Of a DNA stretch of 64,000 nt, positions 45,092 through 53,673 are shown one piece after another. Position numbers and translations under genes: made by a program. This DNA is from Ensifer adhaerens (GTDB lineage Bacteria > Pseudomonadota > Alphaproteobacteria > Rhizobiales > Rhizobiaceae), in NCBI RefSeq assembly GCF_013283195.1, contig NZ_JABEKT010000001.1, positions 2,266,509 to 2,330,508 of the forward strand, given 5' to 3'. Every line of letters starts with the position of its first letter. Position 1 is the stretch's first letter. A model generated the notes under the pieces. It was not told where the DNA came from. It saw only the letters and a list, made by a program, of their open reading frames with translations, and did not search any database.

Positions 45092-46567
45092 ATGCACTCT
45101 TCTCTTCGTGATCTGTTGATTACCCCGGCCGAAATGGCCGCAATAGACCTGGCAGCTGCGCGATCGGGGATCGACAGCTTCCTGTTGATGCGCAGCGCTG
45201 GGTTGGCTGTCGCTGCGGCTGCGCTCGGGCGCTTTCCGCAGGCACAACGCTATGTCGTTCTGTGCGGACCCGGCAACAATGGTGGTGACGGCTATGTCGC
45301 GGCCTTGGCGCTTGTCGAGAGCGGTGCGAACGTTGCTGTTTTTGCCTTCGGTGATCCAGCCGCACTTTCCGGCGACGCCGGCCGTGCACGGCAACTGTGG
45401 AATGGCACCACAGATCCACTTGCTTCCTACTTGCCGCAGCCCGCAGATGTCGTCGTCGATGCACTCTTCGGCGCAGGCCTTTCGCGCGATCTACCGGGAC
45501 CGGTGGTGGAAGCGATCAATCGGATCAACGGGCGGAACTTGCCCATCATTGCCGTCGACCTGCCGACCGGCGTTGACGGGCGGACAGGGCAGATCCGCGG
45601 CGCGGCATTCGCTGCGAACCATACGGTCACCTTCATGGCGAGGAAGCCGGGCCATCTGCTGCTTCCCGGCCGTTCGCTGTGCGGCGCTCTCGAGGTCTTC
45701 GACATCGGTATTCCGGCCCGGATCGTGCTCGCGGGGGGGAACGCATTGCGCGTCAACACACCGGCTCTCTGGTCCGACCATGCGGCAAGGCTCGATGCAT
45801 CGAGCCATAAATTCCGTCGCGGTCATCTCGTCGTCTTCTCGGGCGGGGCGCAGGCGACGGGTGCCGCGCGACTGGCGGCGGCCGCCGGTCTCGCTGCCGG
45901 GGCCGGTCTGGTGACGGTGGCATCACCGACGGCGGCGCTCGACGTCAATGCCGGGCAACTGACCGCGGTCATGCTGAAAGCGATAGACGATCCGCCGGAG
46001 CTCGCGCGCTGGCTGGAAGACACCAGGCTCGGGGCGTTTGTGCTTGGTCCGGGATTTGGAGTTGGTGAGCGCGCGCGCGCCTTTGCGCTAGCGCTCTGCG
46101 ATCGCGCGCTGGTTCTCGATGCCGATGGCATTACGTCTTTTCAGGAACACCAGTCGCAATTGTTCCCCCGACTGGCGGCGGCAACGGGCAGGGCGGTGAT
46201 GACGCCGCATGAGGGCGAGTTCGCCAGGCTGTTTCCCGAGATTGCCCGAGACAAAAACCAGTCGAAGATCGAGAAGGCGAAAGCCGCGGCACAGATCAGC
46301 CGCGCGACGATCGTCTACAAGGGTGCCGATACGGTGATCGCCAGTCCGGACGGGAAGGTTGCCGTCAATGCCAACGCTCCGCCGTCACTGGCGACAGCCG
46401 GATCCGGAGACGTGCTTGCAGGCATTATCGGCGCGCACTTGGCGCAAGGCATGCCAGCGTTCGAGGCTGCTGCCGCCGGTGTCTGGCGCCATGGGGCCGC
46501 CGGAGCGCAGGCCGGCCCTGGGTTGACCGCCGAAACGTTGGTGGCATCCATGCCGCCGCTTGGCTGA
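45092..46567 (+). CDS. nnr: Bifunctional NAD(P)HX epimerase/dehydratase (Nnr)
   Basis: 491 residues. Repairs hydrated NADH and NADPH. N-terminal YjeF epimerase domain (to about 215) with CGPGNNGGDGYVAALAL, VDALFGAGLSRDLPG and DLPTGVDG. C-terminal ADP/ATP-dependent dehydratase of the ribokinase fold (about 235-490) with VLGPGFG, VLDADGITSF, MTPHEGEF, YKGADTVI and the catalytic ATAGSGDVLAGIIGA. Commonly mis-named sugar kinase. Divergent from glnB; no operon partner. Confidence 0.94.
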   Translation: MHSSLRDLLITPAEMAAIDLAAARSGIDSFLLMRSAGLAVAAAALGRFPQAQRYVVLCGPGNNGGDGYVAALALVESGANVAVFAFGDPAALSGDAGRARQLWNGTTDPLASYLPQPADVVVDALFGAGLSRDLPGPVVEAINRINGRNLPIIAVDLPTGVDGRTGQIRGAAFAANHTVTFMARKPGHLLLPGRSLCGALEVFDIGIPARIVLAGGNALRVNTPALWSDHAARLDASSHKFRRGHLVVFSGGAQATGAARLAAAAGLAAGAGLVTVASPTAALDVNAGQLTAVMLKAIDDPPELARWLEDTRLGAFVLGPGFGVGERARAFALALCDRALVLDADGITSFQEHQSQLFPRLAAATGRAVMTPHEGEFARLFPEIARDKNQSKIEKAKAAAQISRATIVYKGADTVIASPDGKVAVNANAPPSLATAGSGDVLAGIIGAHLAQGMPAFEAAAAGVWRHGAAGAQAGPGLTAETLVASMPPLG

Positions 46568-46591
46568 AGCCCACTTCGTCATTCGAGCGTG

Positions 46592-46633
46592 AAAACAAAA
46601 CGCCTTCGACACGCTGGCGCGTGACGAAGGCGT
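46592..46633 (-). terminator. Terminator of gpt
   Basis: Arms ACGCCTTCG (46600-46608) and CGAAGGCGT (46625-46633); read leftward the stem is followed by TTTTGTTTT. It starts 17 bases after the gpt stop and also lies behind nnr. Confidence 0.75.
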
Positions 46634-46649
46634 ACATGACCCGATCGGA

Positions 46650-47147
46650 TCAGCCGCGCGTGCCCTTGGCGATCGGCTCCTGATAGGTAAAGCCCAGATC
46701 CCACGGGAAGTAGATCCAGGTATCCTGGCTCACTTCGGTGACGAATGTGTCGACCATGGGCCGGCCCTTGGGCTTGGCGTAGACGGCGGCAAAATGCGCC
46801 TTCGGCAGCATGGCACGAACTTCGGCCGCCGTCTTGCCGGTATCGGTCAGGTCGTCGATGATCAGTACGCCTTCGCCGCCATCCTTGGCGATCTCAGGCG
46901 CGATGCCTTTCAGCACCTTCATCTGACCCTGCGTGTCATAATCGTGGTAGGAGGCGATGCAGACCGTCTCGATCATGCGGATGTTGAGCTCGCGGCAGAT
47001 GATTGCCGCCGGCACGAGGCCGCCGCGGGTAATGCACACCATGGCGCGCCATTCCTGCCCCTGATCTGCCAGCCGCCAGGCAAGCGCACGCGCGTCGCGG
47101 TGGAACTGATCCCAGGAAACGGGGAAGGCTTTATCGGGCAGGGACAT
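46650..47147 (-). CDS. gpt: Xanthine phosphoribosyltransferase
   Basis: 165 residues. Salvages xanthine (and guanine) with PRPP. The PRPP-binding motif [14 protein letters not shown] is clear, with [10 protein letters not shown] near residue 40 and the C-terminal [14 protein letters not shown]. Length and motifs match the Gpt group. ATG 47147 ([12 protein letters not shown]) is the family start; the in-frame ATG at 47189 is unsupported. Monocistronic with its own terminator. Confidence 0.92.
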   Translation of the reverse strand: MSLPDKAFPVSWDQFHRDARALAWRLADQGQEWRAMVCITRGGLVPAAIICRELNIRMIETVCIASYHDYDTQGQMKVLKGIAPEIAKDGGEGVLIIDDLTDTGKTAAEVRAMLPKAHFAAVYAKPKGRPMVDTFVTEVSQDTWIYFPWDLGFTYQEPIAKGTRG

Positions 47148-47307
47148 TGATGGGCTCCGGCTTGTCTGGACGAGGTAAAGGCGAAGCATCCGGCAGATCG
47201 GGCAGGCGCAGACGCTTCATCCTGATTTGCCGACATGCAATAGCGGCAATAGCGGCCGATGCGCAAGAGCTTCGCATCCCTTGCCATGCCCTCCGTAGCC
47301 TCTGCTG

Positions 47308-48063
47308 TCAGGTTTGAACGCGCAAAGCGGTAATCGCATCGATCATTGCCTGCACATCCGCGGCTGCGGCCGACAGAGCCTGCGGATCGCGCGCCCTGAC
47401 GACGATATCGGTCGAGAAAACCTTGCCGTCGAATTTGGGGTAGGATCCGATGCTGGTTTCCGGGTGGTTCTTCTGCACTTCGGTGAGCGGCGTGCCGATA
47501 TCGCCTTCGCCATAGGGAGAGCGTACCGATTGCGAGAGCAGCGGCGTGCCGGCCTGCAAATCCGGCATGATCGCATCGAGCATCGCCTGAAACACCTGCG
47601 GCACGCCAGCCATCACATGCACATTGCCGATGGCAAAGCCCGGTGCGGTGGAGACCGGATTTGGGATCAACCGTGATCCCTGAGGCATGCGCGCCATCCG
47701 CTTGCGCGCGTCCGAAAATTCCATGCCGCGGCGTTCGTACATCGCGGCGAGCAACGCCATGGCTCGCTCATCATAGATGCAATCGACAGCAAAGGCTTTC
47801 GACACGGCGTCGGCCGTTATGTCGTCATGGGTCGGGCCGATCCCGCCTGAGGTGAAGATGTAGTCGTAGCGCGTGCGCAGCGCGTTGACGGCTTCGACGA
47901 TCGACGCCTCCTCGTCAGGCACGATACGCACCTCCCGAAGGTCGATGCCGACCATCGTCATCATGTCGGCGAGATGGCCGATGTTCTTGTCCTTGGTTCT
48001 GCCGGACAACAGTTCGTCGCCGATGGCGACCATGGCGGCAGTAACGATCTTGGGGCTGCTCAT
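47308..48063 (-). CDS. Molybdopterin-binding / CinA N-terminal-type protein
   Basis: 251 residues. A MoCF_biosynth (MoaB/MogA-like) domain fills residues about 8-170, with AIGDELLSGRTKDKN and TSGGIGPTHDDITADAVSKAF. It corresponds to the COG1058 part of CinA without the C-terminal NMN deamidase domain, as is usual for the single-domain rhizobial copy. In CinA this half is a pyrophosphatase acting on ADP-ribose-like substrates; that activity is only inferred here. Divergent from wrbA. Confidence 0.88.
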   Translation of the reverse strand: MSSPKIVTAAMVAIGDELLSGRTKDKNIGHLADMMTMVGIDLREVRIVPDEEASIVEAVNALRTRYDYIFTSGGIGPTHDDITADAVSKAFAVDCIYDERAMALLAAMYERRGMEFSDARKRMARMPQGSRLIPNPVSTAPGFAIGNVHVMAGVPQVFQAMLDAIMPDLQAGTPLLSQSVRSPYGEGDIGTPLTEVQKNHPETSIGSYPKFDGKVFSTDIVVRARDPQALSAAAADVQAMIDAITALRVQT

Positions 48064-48227
48064 TGGCGATCCTGCTTATGTGAGGCGATTGTTCAGTAGC
48101 ATCTCGTGATTGTTCGAGAATTGAGAACGCTCTGTTGACCGTGTGGCTTCTGGCAACCGGACGCATTTTGATAAATCCTGCACGTGACGGTAATCAAGCG
48201 GAATTGCCTGAATCCAAAGGAGCATTT

Positions 48228-48827
48228 ATGGCCAACGTTCTCGTTCTCTATTATTCGGCATACGGGCACATCGAGACGATGGCCTATGCAGTGGCGGAAG
48301 GCGCCAAGTCAGCCGGTGCTGACGTCGTCGTCAAGCGCGTTCCCGAACTGGTGCCGGAAGACGTTGCCAAGGCATCGTACTACAAGGTGGATCAGGCTGC
48401 GCCGATCGCTACGGTCAACGAACTGGAGAATTACGACGCCATCATCTTTGGCGCTGGCACGCGCTACGGCACGGTCGCCTCGCAGATGCGCAACTTCATC
48501 GACCAGACAGGCGCGCTTTGGGCTCAGGGCAAGCTGGTCGGCAAGGTGGGCTCGGTGTTCACCTCATCGGCGACACAGCACGGCGGCCAGGAATCAACCA
48601 TTCTCGGCTTTATCCCAACCTTGATGCACCACGGCATGGTCGTCGTCGGCCTTCCCTATGCCTTCCAGGGTCAGATGGGTCTTGAGGAGATCAAGGGTGG
48701 CTCGCCCTACGGCGCTTCGACCATCACTGGCGGTGACGGTGCGCGCCAACCTTCGGCGATCGAACTCGACGCCGCTCGCTATCAGGGCGCGCACGTCGCC
48801 AAGATCGCAGCGAAGCTGTCGGCCTAA
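48228..48827 (+). CDS. wrbA: NAD(P)H:quinone oxidoreductase WrbA
   Basis: 199 residues. Flavodoxin-like FMN enzyme that reduces quinones with two electrons. N-terminal FMN phosphate loop [30 protein letters not shown] in the middle and the C-terminal [13 protein letters not shown] with AARYQG are WrbA signatures. ATG 48228 is set by AAAGGAGCATTT. Followed by a good terminator. Confidence 0.95.
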   Translation: MANVLVLYYSAYGHIETMAYAVAEGAKSAGADVVVKRVPELVPEDVAKASYYKVDQAAPIATVNELENYDAIIFGAGTRYGTVASQMRNFIDQTGALWAQGKLVGKVGSVFTSSATQHGGQESTILGFIPTLMHHGMVVVGLPYAFQGQMGLEEIKGGSPYGASTITGGDGARQPSAIELDAARYQGAHVAKIAAKLSA

Positions 48828-48856
48828 GCCACGGAAAAGTCTTGAAAGATCGACAG

Positions 48857-48891
48857 GAAAGCGGCTCTCGCAAAGGGCCGCTTTCTCGTTT
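48857..48891 (+). terminator. Terminator of wrbA
   Basis: Arms GAAAGCGGC (48857-48865) and GCCGCTTTC (48877-48885), then TCGTTTCG. It begins 29 bases after the wrbA stop. Confidence 0.75.
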
Positions 48892-49059
48892 CGGGACGGC
48901 CTGTCACATTCTGATTCGCGAAAGTGGCCTACTGGCCTGTACCTGTGTTAATATCCGCCGCGTTCGGCATGAGAATGCCATTGACGAGGAGGAATATTGG
49001 GCCGTGCGGCAACGGTCCGCGGAAGGCGGAATTGCCTTTCGGAGTGCAGGGAGAGAAGC

Positions 49060-49302
49060 ATGGCGCGCATTACGTACTCCATCGTTCCCCATGACGGCGG
49101 TTGGGCCTACAAGGCAGCCGACGCTTTTTCGGAACCCTTTCCCAGCCGAGAAATGGCGCTGGCGGCCGCCAAGGCCGCCGCAGCCGAACAACAGGTCGGC
49201 GGCGACGACGAGGATATCAGCTTCCAGGACGAAAAAGGGAACTGGCACTTCGAACACACCGACGGCGGTGATCGACCTGAGGCAACCGTCGAAGACGGTT
49301 GA
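49060..49302 (+). CDS. DUF2188-type small protein
   Basis: 80 residues. Residues 4-70 resemble the DUF2188 fold (YSIVPHDGGWAYKA, SREMALAAAKAAAAEQ and a closing DEKGNWHFEHTD), a short beta-alpha-beta domain of unknown function found in many rhizobia. ATG 49060 follows GGGAGAGAAGC. Lies 91 bases before another small gene on the same strand. Confidence 0.75.
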   Translation: MARITYSIVPHDGGWAYKAADAFSEPFPSREMALAAAKAAAAEQQVGGDDEDISFQDEKGNWHFEHTDGGDRPEATVEDG

Positions 49303-49393
49303 CAGACTTTTCGGACGATTTGAGCGGTCCGTTCCATATCAGCATCTGCGAGAGTATTGCGTCCACTGCGTCGGCATTAGCGGAGGATTTTCA

Positions 49394-49612
49394 ATGCAGC
49401 ATTACAGCGTTCAGATCTTCACCTGGACCGCCCGCAACGGCGTGCAACAGGTCGGATCAGCAATCGAAGTCGATGCCCTCAATCCGAAGGCTGCAGCCGT
49501 CTCGCTGCTGGGCCTGCGGTTGGAGGATAAGGGAGCCTGCACGAAACTAGCGGTCAGGGTGTGGCACGACGATACCCACATGGCCGAATGCGACTGCTTC
49601 TACTACCACTGA
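49394..49612 (+). CDS. Small conserved-looking protein, unknown function
   Basis: 72 residues. ATG 49394 is preceded by GGAGGA at seven bases, good evidence of translation. The N-terminal half is beta-strand-like (HYSVQIFTWTARNGVQQVGS), and the protein ends with a cysteine/tyrosine cluster CDCFYYH. No signal peptide. I do not recognise a named family; in the same frame a longer read-back to 48842 is not protein-like. Confidence 0.6.
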   Translation: MQHYSVQIFTWTARNGVQQVGSAIEVDALNPKAAAVSLLGLRLEDKGACTKLAVRVWHDDTHMAECDCFYYH

Positions 49613-49696
49613 GCGGCAAATCGATCCCAAGCGACGTTGCGCGACCCGTTCGTTGAACGGGCGTTCGCGCGCGGACAGTCTCCAACGAGCATTATC

Positions 49697-49781
49697 TGGT
49701 GCGGGCGGCGGGGATCGAACCCGCACAGCCGAAGCCGAGAGATTTTAAGTCTCTTGCGTCTACCAGTTTCGCCACGCCCGC
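49697..49781 (-). tRNA. tRNA-Leu (anticodon TAA)
   Basis: Class II tRNA on the minus strand: acceptor GCGGGCG/CGCCCGC, anticodon stem AGAGA with TAA in the loop, a long variable arm CGGCTTCGGCTG-like, T loop GTTCGATCC and encoded CCA at 49697-49699. 85 nt. Confidence 0.95.
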
Positions 49782-50035
49782 ACTGAGTGTTTTCAGTACC
49801 TTGCGCTCTTCGGTTTTGGAAGGCCCGAACAACGGAATTTTCGGTGTCGGGTTCATGTGGGTTGGGCTGCCGGCAGTGTGGGGGGCAGCTTCGGACACAG
49901 TGGATCGTTGATATGCCCTGGTCACGGCGCGCACCCGCAAAGAGGTGGGGCAGGGCCTTCGCCGACGGCGGCAGACGCGTGCATTGGAAAGGGATCGGGA
50001 AGACGTACGGGCGGCCCGCGCCGCCCTTCTGTCTA

Positions 50036-50326
50036 CTAGAAGATCGTTTTGCTTGGCGGGCTTGGGGCGTTGTTCTGGTTGCCCGAAGTGCTGGTTCGAT
50101 GGTCGCGAATTCGGCCGGCGGCCAGTTCACCCTCGTTCGTTGCTTTAACGAGGGTCTGCTTTCCGACCGGTGCCGAAGGCACGGCGGTATAGGCGCCGTT
50201 CGCAAATGCGAGCGATAGCACGGCGGCAATGACAATCTTCTTCGGTAGTCTCTTTGGTTCGGACCCGGCGCACAACGGTGAGCAAGCGGGAACCTTGGCG
50301 TAGAACGGCCAGTGATTCAGAGACAT
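50036..50326 (-). CDS. Possible small secreted protein
   Basis: A minus-strand frame ending at 50036 contains a convincing signal-peptide core (PKKIVIAAVLSLAFANGAY) followed by a 45-residue hydrophilic tail. The hydrophobic core begins about 27 residues after the only nearby ATG (50326), and no good ribosome-binding site is visible; a TTG at 50275 is an alternative start. Real protein possible, start unknown. Confidence 0.35.
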   Translation of the reverse strand: MSLNHWPFYAKVPACSPLCAGSEPKRLPKKIVIAAVLSLAFANGAYTAVPSAPVGKQTLVKATNEGELAAGRIRDHRTSTSGNQNNAPSPPSKTIF

Positions 50327-50434
50327 ACGGCAGATGCTGTACTTCAACCGGGTCGACGTGGCGAGATCCGGAAATGGTTACGAAAGCTTGAGGCGATGTC
50401 TCCCATCGCCTGCTCCATGCTCGAAGGGTCTAGA

Positions 50435-50557
50435 TCAGAAGTTGGTGGTGATGCTGTGGTTATATATCCGGCTCTGTTCCGCCTTCTTGGCGGCAAGGGG
50501 CACCACGACAATGAATGCAACGAGTGCGAGAATGAAAGCCGGTCCAGGAAGTGCCAC
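50435..50557 (-). CDS. Very small single-span membrane protein (40 residues)
   Basis: GTG start at 50557, TGA at 50435-50437. Residues 3-23 are one hydrophobic span (ALPGPAFILALVAFIVVVPL) followed by a basic turn AAKKAEQSR and a polar tail ending HSITTNF. GGGGA lies about ten bases upstream of the GTG. The start is also preceded by CTG in frame. It looks like a translated membrane peptide by composition, but there is no family I can name. Confidence 0.5.
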   Translation of the reverse strand: MALPGPAFILALVAFIVVVPLAAKKAEQSRIYNHSITTNF

Positions 50558-51134
50558 CAGAGATTTCCCCGATTTATGATTGTCCCCATTATTCGGGAAT
50601 TAGGCTTAATTGAAGCTGAATGAAGCCTGTCGAAATGCTGTCGAAAAGCGGAAATAGCCGCCGACGTGCCGATGAAATAGCGGCACCGTTGTCATTTTTC
50701 ATCGGTGATCGGGTCGTTGTCGCGTCCTGAACACGAAATCCGGAAGGAAGAATCTTGGCGGGCAGAGACGTTTCCCCGTTGAGATCCAGAATGATCGCGA
50801 CAACGTCCGCAGATGCCGCAGCGTCGCCGCTTTCACCAATTGTTCTTCCCTCAAATGGGTGAGCAGGGCCAGAATAGACCGGGTTCGTACTGCGGATGTT
50901 CGCCCCCCGTTCGCCATGTTTTAGGTGTCGCTTTAGAGTGGGCGCGACCAATTTTCAGCTTCGATGTCGATTAAGATTCGGCGCACTGGCGGCTGAATAT
51001 GGAACGACATCTCGAAAACCCGTGGCGAACAGACCATGCGGAGCACTCGTCGTATTTGCCTTTAAAGGAGTGCGAAAAGTCTGGCTATGATCGCGGGGAG
51101 CGGTCCGTTGGTTCGGTGATACTGGAAAGCCCCA
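50558..51134. other. Gene-poor stretch
   Basis: About 580 bases with no supported gene. A 120-codon minus-strand frame at 50589-50951 has one protein-like segment (DVVAIILDLNGETSLPAKI) but no start-site support, so it may be a remnant. Base composition is less GC-rich than in the flanking core genes. Confidence 0.4.
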
Positions 51135-51257
51135 CTAGCCGTCCGTAAGCTCCTCGGGCGTTGAAACGATTGCTGAATTCCCCAAGGCGCCATCTGCGTA
51201 CTTGAAGGCAAGTATGCTCATGACGGAGGCGACTATGACCAGCAGGATGATCCGCAT
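51135..51257 (-). CDS. Very small single-span membrane protein (40 residues)
   Basis: ATG 51257 to TAG 51135. Residues 1-19 are a hydrophobic span with one leading arginine (MRIILLVIVASVMSILAFK), followed by YADGALGNSAIVSTPEELTDG-like polar sequence split after ALG. GGAAAAA lies about eight bases upstream. Could be a membrane peptide or an uncleaved signal-anchor protein. Unnamed family. Confidence 0.5.
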   Translation of the reverse strand: MRIILLVIVASVMSILAFKYADGALGNSAIVSTPEELTDG

Positions 51258-51453
51258 TCTTGTTTTTCCGGTTCGTTGCTCTGTCTAGCAACTCCGGTGG
51301 AGGCTCGTTGTTCCAACTCGGCGTTCGGCGACCTGTATCGTTCATCTCAACACAACACTGGCCGCTGCCGCCGGTGCCACGGTGCCCGACAGCGCCGTGC
51401 GTCTTACGACACGTAAAGCATGCAGTCGCTTGTCGGTGCCGGCAGACGAAGGA

Positions 51454-51699
51454 TTACTCCTCTATGGCAATCCCTGCCTCACGCGCGGCATCAATGAAGG
51501 CTTGACGGGCGGTTTCGGCCGATTGCTTGCCCTCGATCACCGCCGCGCATGTATCAAGCGCGCGCGTCAGGAGCGCACTGTCTTCGATCGGCCAGTCCTC
51601 GATCATTGCCCAGGATGCTTCGGTCGTATTCGAGATGGTCGTAAATTTGCCCGGCCCCTCCAGGGCCAGGGTTACGGGCTTGTCCCAATTTTCGGCCAT
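51454..51699 (-). CDS. DUF982 domain protein
   Basis: 81 residues. Matches DUF982, a small domain greatly expanded in rhizobia: W-KPVTL, the I-NTTEASWAMIEDWP segment and a helical ALDTCAAVIEGKQSAETARQAF stretch. Cytoplasmic, function unknown. ATG 51699 is preceded by GAGGTAACC. Confidence 0.82.
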   Translation of the reverse strand: MAENWDKPVTLALEGPGKFTTISNTTEASWAMIEDWPIEDSALLTRALDTCAAVIEGKQSAETARQAFIDAAREAGIAIEE

Positions 51700-51874
51700 G
51701 TCGGTTACCTCAATTTCAGCTGGTGGCGGCCCTTAGCACAGATCCGGGCGATTCCGCGAGCAATGCGATCGATACTTATGTTGCGCCGAAGTCGAGCCAT
51801 CCGCGCCGTAATTTCCGTCAAGCAACCGCATCGGCGAACGCTACCCGGACATCGGTGCGGCCCTTTTTGGTCCC

Positions 51875-52132
51875 CTACGATGGCTGACGCTTCGATCGCG
51901 AGAAATAGAAGATTGTGCCCGCGATCAACGCGCCAAGGCCGTAGGTGAAAAATGCCTGAAAGTATGGAGTGTCTGACGTCAGAAAATAGATCGCTGGCGC
52001 AACGAACATCATGACTGTCAAACCGATAAGGCGAGAAGCAAAGATGCTCATGTCCGAGCGTTTCTTGATCATCCACCCGATCAAGATGCTGGTGAATGTC
52101 ATCACTATGCTGGCTCCCATGAGCTGCGCCAT
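51875..52132 (-). CDS. Small three-span membrane protein
   Basis: 85 residues with three hydrophobic segments (about 4-22, 34-54, 60-78) joined by short charged loops (MIKKRSDMS; TSDTPY) and a basic C-terminal tail SRSKRQPS, giving a cytoplasmic C terminus. ATG 52132 follows a region with AGGAAACC-type ribosome-binding sequence. No recognised family. Confidence 0.6.
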   Translation of the reverse strand: MAQLMGASIVMTFTSILIGWMIKKRSDMSIFASRLIGLTVMMFVAPAIYFLTSDTPYFQAFFTYGLGALIAGTIFYFSRSKRQPS

Positions 52133-52293
52133 GCTGGTCCTCCATCAAGGTTTCCTCAGGACTTCCGCACATTTCTCCGGTTTGCAAAAGACCAATCGCT
52201 CTTCCGGTCAACAATTGATGGTTGCGTTGACGCGTCGGCTGGTACCGGGCTGCCACCAGTTCAATTGGTCGCGCTCACTTCGGCTGTGGCGCG

Positions 52294-52998
52294 CTATTTG
52301 TCCAGCGTCTGCAGCACATCCGGCAGTCCACCGAGATCGACAATCTCACGAAAACGCGGATGGCTGTCCGGCTTGTCGTGATGTTCGAACGCCCAGGTGA
52401 GGGCATGCGGTACGTAGATTCCCCAGCTGCCGGCGTCGAGTGCGGGCACAATATCCGATTTCAGCGAGTTGCCGACCATCAGGCTTTTTGATGGGCCGTC
52501 GCCGTGATGCGTGAAAATGCGATCATAGGTGGCGACGGTTTTGTCGCTGACGATCTCGACCCCGTTGAAATAGTCGCCAAGCCCTGAGGCGGCGAGCTTG
52601 CGCTCCTGATCGAAAAGGTCACCCTTGGTAATCATCACCAGCCGGAATGTGCCATGAAGAGCCTCCAGTGTTTCTTTGACATGGGGCAACGGCTCGACCG
52701 GGTGGACAAGCATTTCGCGCCCTGCGGCGAGAATCTCTGCAATCACCGATGACGGGACCCGGCCGTCCGTGACCTCGACGGCCGTCTCGATCATCGACAA
52801 CACGAACCCCTTGATGCCGAAACCGTAGAGGCCGAGGTTGCGCTTTTCCGCGGCCAGAAGCCTTGCGGGCAGGTTTTCCGTGTCGGCGTGCTCCCTGAGC
52901 AAGTCAGTGAAGCGCGCCTCGGTCAGGCGAAAGAACTGTTCGTTTTGCCAAAGCGTGTCGTCGGCATCGAAGCCGATTGTCGTAATTATGTCGGGCAT
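52294..52998 (-). CDS. HAD-superfamily hydrolase
   Basis: 234 residues. Motif I GFDADDTLWQNE (residues 9-20) supplies the nucleophile aspartate; motif II is MITKGD, motif III includes K-A, and motif IV MVGNSLKSDIVPALDAG. A helical cap lies between motifs I and II. Probable small-molecule phosphatase, substrate unknown. Lies four bases downstream of the secreted-protein gene on the same strand, so the two are likely co-transcribed. Confidence 0.86.
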   Translation of the reverse strand: MPDIITTIGFDADDTLWQNEQFFRLTEARFTDLLREHADTENLPARLLAAEKRNLGLYGFGIKGFVLSMIETAVEVTDGRVPSSVIAEILAAGREMLVHPVEPLPHVKETLEALHGTFRLVMITKGDLFDQERKLAASGLGDYFNGVEIVSDKTVATYDRIFTHHGDGPSKSLMVGNSLKSDIVPALDAGSWGIYVPHALTWAFEHHDKPDSHPRFREIVDLGGLPDVLQTLDK

Positions 52999-53002
52999 TG
53001 TC

Positions 53003-53593
53003 TCACGGTCCGGCGATCTTGAACGGCTGATCGATCGTCGCCGTCTTGCCGCTGTTGATATCGTTGAAGTGGAAGCGCAGCACGTAGTCGCCTGCCGGCG
53101 CTCCGGAAACGTCGATTGTCAGGGTCGAATAGATTTCCTGGTTCTTGAGGTAGCCGGTGAAGGTGAAATCGCCGAATGCCTTCTGGCCGGCGAGGACTTT
53201 TCCGGCGGGATTGAGGATATCGAAATCGACGGTGAAGCGTGTTTCCAGCTTGTCCGTCACAGCCGCTTGCTTCCAGGTCAGTCCGACTGGCTCGACATAG
53301 GAAACGATGGCTTCCCCTGTCTTGAAGACAGTGCCGTCCTTGGGCTCATACATCGCGTAGCCGGCAGGTTCCTTGCTGATGAAGACGGCTTTGCCGATCG
53401 AAAAGGGCAGGGTCTGCGAAAAGTCGCCGACCGCCTGTCGCAGCAGCTCTCGCGCCTTGGCCGGGTCGCCGGAGGTTGCCAGTTGTTCGGCCTTGGTGGC
53501 AGCCTCGACGAGCGGTCCGGCCATTGCCTCGATGCTTATGCTGAGCATGCTTGCGGCGGTCAGCACCGCCAGCAGTGACCGATATATCGCCAT
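53003..53593 (-). CDS. Secreted protein of unknown function
   Basis: 196 residues. Signal peptide 1-25 (cleaved after EAMAG), a helical segment about 30-60 (TKAEQLATSGDPAKARELLRQAV), then a beta-rich domain of about 130 residues with regularly spaced aromatic strands and an Ig-like C-terminal pattern (GDYVLRFHFNDINSGKTATI). No named family recognised. Followed after four bases by the HAD gene. Confidence 0.75.
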   Translation of the reverse strand: MAIYRSLLAVLTAASMLSISIEAMAGPLVEAATKAEQLATSGDPAKARELLRQAVGDFSQTLPFSIGKAVFISKEPAGYAMYEPKDGTVFKTGEAIVSYVEPVGLTWKQAAVTDKLETRFTVDFDILNPAGKVLAGQKAFGDFTFTGYLKNQEIYSTLTIDVSGAPAGDYVLRFHFNDINSGKTATIDQPFKIAGP

Positions 53594-53673
53594 GACGCCC
53601 CCCTTTGTCCGGTTGATCCGACTGTCGGCATTTGCCGCATCGAGTCAAGACGATAGGGCCGGCGCGGCGATGG

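Noticed and set aside
50589-50951. 120-codon minus-strand frame
   Set aside because: One protein-like segment only, no ribosome-binding site, and poor ends; at most a remnant.
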